A stretch of DNA of 8,060 bases from DATKZS01 sp035527835 [NCBI: bacterium] (GTDB lineage: Bacteria > RBG-13-61-14): assembly GCA_035527835.1 (NCBI GenBank), contig DATKZS010000065.1, forward strand, positions 1 through 8,060, given 5' to 3'. The notes under the pieces are model-generated. The model saw only the letters and a list, made by a program, of their open reading frames with translations, made no database searches and was not told the DNA's origin. Below are positions 5,969 to 8,060 of the stretch, piece by piece. Numbering within the stretch: position 1 is the stretch's first letter; every line of letters starts with the position of its first letter. The position numbers and the translations under genes are program-made.

Positions 5969-6862
5969 ATGCCGCCCGTGCTTCAGGCAAAAAACATCCT
6001 CAAGACCTACTCCGGCCGCGTGGCCCTGGCCGCGGACGACCTCTCCTTCAACGAGGCGGAGGTGGTCGCGGTGTGCGGCCCCAACGGCTCGGGCAAGTCC
6101 ACCCTGCTCCGCATCCTGGCCTTGCTCGATTACCCGGACCGCGGCGACCTCAGCTTCCGCGGCAAGACGCTGTCCTCCCGCGGCGACTGGTTCCACGCCC
6201 GCAAGAGCATCACCATGGTGGCCCAGGACCCCTACGCCTTTTCCGGCACCGTCTTCCACAACGTGGCCTACGGCCTCAAGCTGCGCAACGCCGCCGGCAT
6301 CGAGCAGCGCGTCCGCGAGGCCCTCGAGCTGGTCGGACTCCACGGCCTCGAGCGCCGCCGCGCCCGCACCCTCTCCGGAGGCGAGGTCCAGCGCATGGCC
6401 ATCGCCCGCGCCATGGTCTGCGATCCCGCCGTCCTCGTCCTCGACGAGCCCACCGCCAACGTGGACGCCGCCCGCGTCCGCGAGGTCGAACTGGCCGCCC
6501 AGCGGCTGCGGGACGACAAGGGCGTCACCGTCATCATGGCCACCCACGGCTCCGACCAGGCCTGCCGCATGAGCGACCGCCTGTTCACGATCGAGCACGG
6601 GAACATCACCGAACAAGGCGGAAGCATCGCCCCCGGCTCCCTCTCCCGCGGACCCGGCGGACTCAGCCTTTGCGTCACCGCCGCCGCGTCCGGCCGCGCC
6701 GCCATCTCCTCCCTCGAACTCTCCGGCGAATTCCTCATCATCCGCCTCGACTCCTCTCCCTCTCTCCTCCGCGTGCCGAAATCCGACGCCGATCACGCCC
6801 GCCCTCTCCCCGGCGAGTCTGTAACCATCACCGCCGCCGGTCCAGATAAACAGCAACATTAA
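5969..6862 (+). CDS. ABC transporter ATP-binding protein with C-terminal accessory domain (possible TupC-like)
   Basis: A 297-residue ATPase subunit of an ABC importer; it hydrolyses ATP at the inner-membrane face to drive transport. All nucleotide-binding elements are present: Walker A GPNGSGKST (37-45), Q-loop glutamine Q86 in AQDPY, signature LSGGE (135-139), Walker B VLVLDEP (155-161) and switch histidine H193. The ATPase domain ends near 215. A further 80 residues, rich in beta-type and Ser/Gly/Pro sequence, follow and could be a TOBE-like regulatory or anion-binding domain. The core resembles ATPases of tungstate or other oxyanion systems (TupC type), but I cannot prove the substrate. 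No permease or binding-protein gene lies on either side, unusual for an importer; the permease could lie elsewhere. It has its own predicted promoter, and GGAG at 5958-5961 supports this start. Part of its C-terminal coding region is extremely rich in CTC/CCC codons. Confidence 0.82.
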   Translation: MPPVLQAKNILKTYSGRVALAADDLSFNEAEVVAVCGPNGSGKSTLLRILALLDYPDRGDLSFRGKTLSSRGDWFHARKSITMVAQDPYAFSGTVFHNVAYGLKLRNAAGIEQRVREALELVGLHGLERRRARTLSGGEVQRMAIARAMVCDPAVLVLDEPTANVDAARVREVELAAQRLRDDKGVTVIMATHGSDQACRMSDRLFTIEHGNITEQGGSIAPGSLSRGPGGLSLCVTAAASGRAAISSLELSGEFLIIRLDSSPSLLRVPKSDADHARPLPGESVTITAAGPDKQQH

Positions 6863-6864
6863 AC

Positions 6865-6888
6865 ACAACGCTACAACGTCACAACGCT
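6865..6888. repeat. Three tandem copies of an 8-bp unit (ACAACGCT)
   Basis: ACAACGCT (6865-6872), ACAACGTC (6873-6880) and ACAACGCT (6881-6888) follow each other without gaps, directly after the ABC ATPase stop. The middle copy differs at its last two bases. It is non-coding and of the same 8-bp period as the other two short repeats nearby. Confidence 0.7.
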
Positions 6889-6935
6889 TCCAATAATTCT
6901 TTCCAAAAAAACTCTTCTTCTCTTCCTTCTCTTCC

Positions 6936-6951
6936 CTTGGTGTCTTGGTGG
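6936..6951. repeat. CTTGGTG short tandem repeat (8-bp period)
   Basis: CTTGGTG at 6936-6942 and 6944-6950, followed by GTTGAATTTTC. On the other strand it reads as a CACCAAGACACCAAG-type element, a pattern I associate with dispersed intergenic repeats found alongside CGCAAAG elements. It lies upstream of the pseudouridine synthase gene in a pyrimidine-rich stretch (6888-6990) without any open reading frame of note on the + strand. Confidence 0.55.
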
Positions 6952-6968
6952 TTGAATTTTCTTTGCGG

Positions 6969-6996
6969 TTGCATTTCCCCCCCTCTCCCGTACCAT
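6969..6996 (+). promoter_or_regulatory. Possible promoter of the pseudouridine synthase gene, leaderless arrangement
   Basis: TTGCAT at 6969-6974 (3 of 6 to consensus), a 16-bp spacer, and TACCAT at 6991-6996 (4 of 6 to TATAAT). The ATG at 7004 follows 7 nt after the -10-like box, and the pyrimidine-rich leader holds no Shine-Dalgarno sequence. The boxes are weak; the spacing to the ATG, shared with lptF and the methyltransferase, is the main argument. Confidence 0.3.
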
Positions 6997-7003
6997 GTAG
7001 TAC

Positions 7004-7738
7004 ATGGAAGAGCGTTTGCAGAAGATCATGTCGGCCGCGGGCGTGGCCTCGCGCCGCAAAGCCGAGGAGATGATCGTTGAGGGCCGGGTGCGGGTGAACG
7101 GCGTCACGGTGCGCGAGCTGGGCACCAAGGCCGACCCGCTGCGCGACGAGATCCGGGTGGACGGCAAGCAGATCAGCACGGAGCTGGAGCACACCTACAT
7201 CATGCTGCACAAGCCGGAGGGCTACGTCACGACCACCAAGGACCCGGAAGGACGGCCCACCGTCATGGACCTGGTGAAGAGGGTCAAGCGCCGCGTTTAT
7301 CCTGTCGGCCGGCTCGACTGGGCCACTTCCGGGCTGCTGCTCTTCACCTCCGACGGCGACCTCACCCGCTTCCTCACCCATCCGTCGTCCAAGATCCCCA
7401 AAACCTATTACGTCAAGCTGGAGGGCCGCATCGCGGATGCCGCCCTGAAAAAACTCGAGGCCGGGCCCGACATCGGCGGCCGGCCGCTCAAGCCCTCCCG
7501 CGCGTCCTTTGTCAAGTTCAGCCGCGGCCGCACCCACTCCTGGATCGAGATGACCATCAGCGAGGGCCGCACCCGCCAGATCCGACTCATGGGCGAGGCC
7601 ATCGGCCACCCCGTGCTCAAGCTCAAACGCACCGCATTGGGCCCGCTGCTCCTCGCCGACCTCCCCCTCGGCGAATGGCGCTTCCTCACCGAGCGCGAAG
7701 TCGCCGCGCTCAAAAGGCTCATGAAGAAAAAATCCTGA
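7004..7738 (+). CDS. rRNA pseudouridine synthase, RsuA/RluB family
   Basis: A 244-residue pseudouridine synthase that isomerises a specific uridine in rRNA, acting in ribosome maturation in the cytoplasm. An N-terminal S4 RNA-binding domain covers about residues 1-60, beginning MEERLQKIMSAAGVASRRKAE as is usual for the family, which fixes the start at 7004. The catalytic domain follows, with GRLDWATSGLLL (102-113, catalytic Asp D105) and the second family motif EGRTRQIR (187-194), then HPVLKLKRTALGPL (202-215). The usual family form of the second motif is EGRNRQVRR; here Thr replaces Asn and Leu replaces the last Arg. This may affect target choice between RluB (23S U2605), RluF/RluE-like or RsuA (16S U516). 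RluB-like is my first choice, but a gene name is not justified. The gene stands alone. Its C-terminus is short and lysine-rich (MKKKS), lacking the long basic tail of E. coli RluB. Confidence 0.88.
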   Translation: MEERLQKIMSAAGVASRRKAEEMIVEGRVRVNGVTVRELGTKADPLRDEIRVDGKQISTELEHTYIMLHKPEGYVTTTKDPEGRPTVMDLVKRVKRRVYPVGRLDWATSGLLLFTSDGDLTRFLTHPSSKIPKTYYVKLEGRIADAALKKLEAGPDIGGRPLKPSRASFVKFSRGRTHSWIEMTISEGRTRQIRLMGEAIGHPVLKLKRTALGPLLLADLPLGEWRFLTEREVAALKRLMKKKS

Positions 7739-7899
7739 CATTTTTCCCGGCCGCCGCCACTCCCCCGCCGCCACCCGGCCGCGCCCGGAAGCCGCTCCCT
7801 TCTTGGCCCCAACTGGCCTAACATCCAGGCCACGGACCGCCTCCGCCGCGAAATTCACAAAACCCGCCCCAGTCTTTTCCATCACTTCCAGCCCGCGGC
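7739..7899. other. Gene-free GC-rich spacer after the pseudouridine synthase
   Basis: No convincing gene or RNA is visible. A TTTTT run directly follows the stop codon but has no hairpin before it. CCGCCGCCAC is repeated at 7751-7760 and 7765-7774 (14-bp period, as at 32-58). Open frames here lack start signals and appear to result from the GC-rich composition. Confidence 0.5.
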
Positions 7900-8060
7900 T
7901 TAGGTTAGCGTGGCCTGAAATCCGCCCTCCGTGGCCTGCACGCCCGGCCACCCGTGTCCCAAAATCCGGCCACCCGTGTCCCAACCTCCGGGCCACCCGC
8001 GTCCCAATATCCGGCCTCCCGCGGCCTGAAATCCGGACCACGGAATAGGCCACGGAAAAT
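7900..8060. repeat. 22-bp-period minisatellite running off the window end
   Basis: A tandem array of degenerate 22-bp units with consensus close to CCGGCCACCCGTGTCCC followed by AAAAT. Units fall at 7922-7943, 7944-7965, 7966-7987, 7988-8010 (23 bp, one extra G) and 8011-8032. A diverged half-unit ending GTGGCCTGAAAT lies before 7922, and a decayed unit lies after 8033. Units at 7944 and 7966 share their first 18 bases exactly. There are no unique spacers, so it is not a CRISPR array. The 22-bp period is not a multiple of three, which argues against a coding repeat. The array may continue beyond 8060. Confidence 0.85.

Noticed and set aside
6073-6849. A 258-codon + strand frame inside the ABC ATPase gene
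   Set aside because: The translation is almost entirely Arg, Pro and His, the usual shadow of a GC-rich gene, whereas the main frame holds every ABC motif.
4172-8053. A 1,293-codon open frame on the - strand across several genes
   Set aside because: It runs antisense to five well-supported genes, crosses the palindromic repeat and the minisatellite, and its translation is low-complexity Gly/Ala/Asp/Glu/Arg. It is a by-product of high GC and codon bias on the opposite strand.
7922-8060. A CRISPR array
   Set aside because: The units follow each other directly at 22 bp with no unique spacers, and no cas gene is present.
1-8060. Absence of GATATC as evidence of site avoidance
   Set aside because: I saw no GATATC when reading the window, but in about 8 kb of GC-rich DNA only around one site would be expected, so the absence says little.

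Overview
The window comes from a GC-rich, Gram-negative (diderm) bacterium: it begins with the two inner-membrane permeases of the lipopolysaccharide exporter. I cannot fix the phylum. The genes and the short tandem repeats in most gaps would suit a deltaproteobacterial, PVC-group or uncultivated-lineage genome, but this is only an impression. All eight supported genes lie on the + strand.

Layout: (1) 100-2405, lptF and lptG, translationally coupled through an ATGA overlap. (2) 2441-4385, a lower-GC island with its own promoter, carrying a D12-class DNA adenine methyltransferase and a restriction endonuclease that I recognise as an EcoRV homologue. The EcoRV catalytic residues and most of its DNA-recognition loop are kept, so the predicted target is GATATC. 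A 10-bp direct repeat (ATTTTCAAGA) flanks the island. (3) 4397-5821, a probable two-gene unit: a crotonase-fold protein resembling delta3,delta2-enoyl-CoA isomerases, and a CPBP-family membrane protease. (4) 5850-5922, a perfect 27-bp inverted repeat made of CGCAAAG units, whose end overlaps the predicted promoter of the next gene. (5) 5969-6862, an orphan ABC-transporter ATPase with an extra C-terminal domain. (6) 7004-7738, a 23S/16S rRNA pseudouridine synthase of the RsuA/RluB family. (7) 7739-8060, about 320 bp without a gene, ending in a 22-bp-period minisatellite that runs to the window edge.

The genes do not form one pathway. The restriction-modification pair looks like an insertion between envelope and lipid-metabolism housekeeping genes, and the methyltransferase must protect the host from the endonuclease. 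Translation signals split in two: genes inside transcription units have Shine-Dalgarno-like sequences, whereas lptF, the methyltransferase and the pseudouridine synthase have none and start 6-8 nt after a -10-like hexamer, as expected for leaderless mRNAs. The most notable content is the chromosomal EcoRV-type system and the way it is inserted and expressed.
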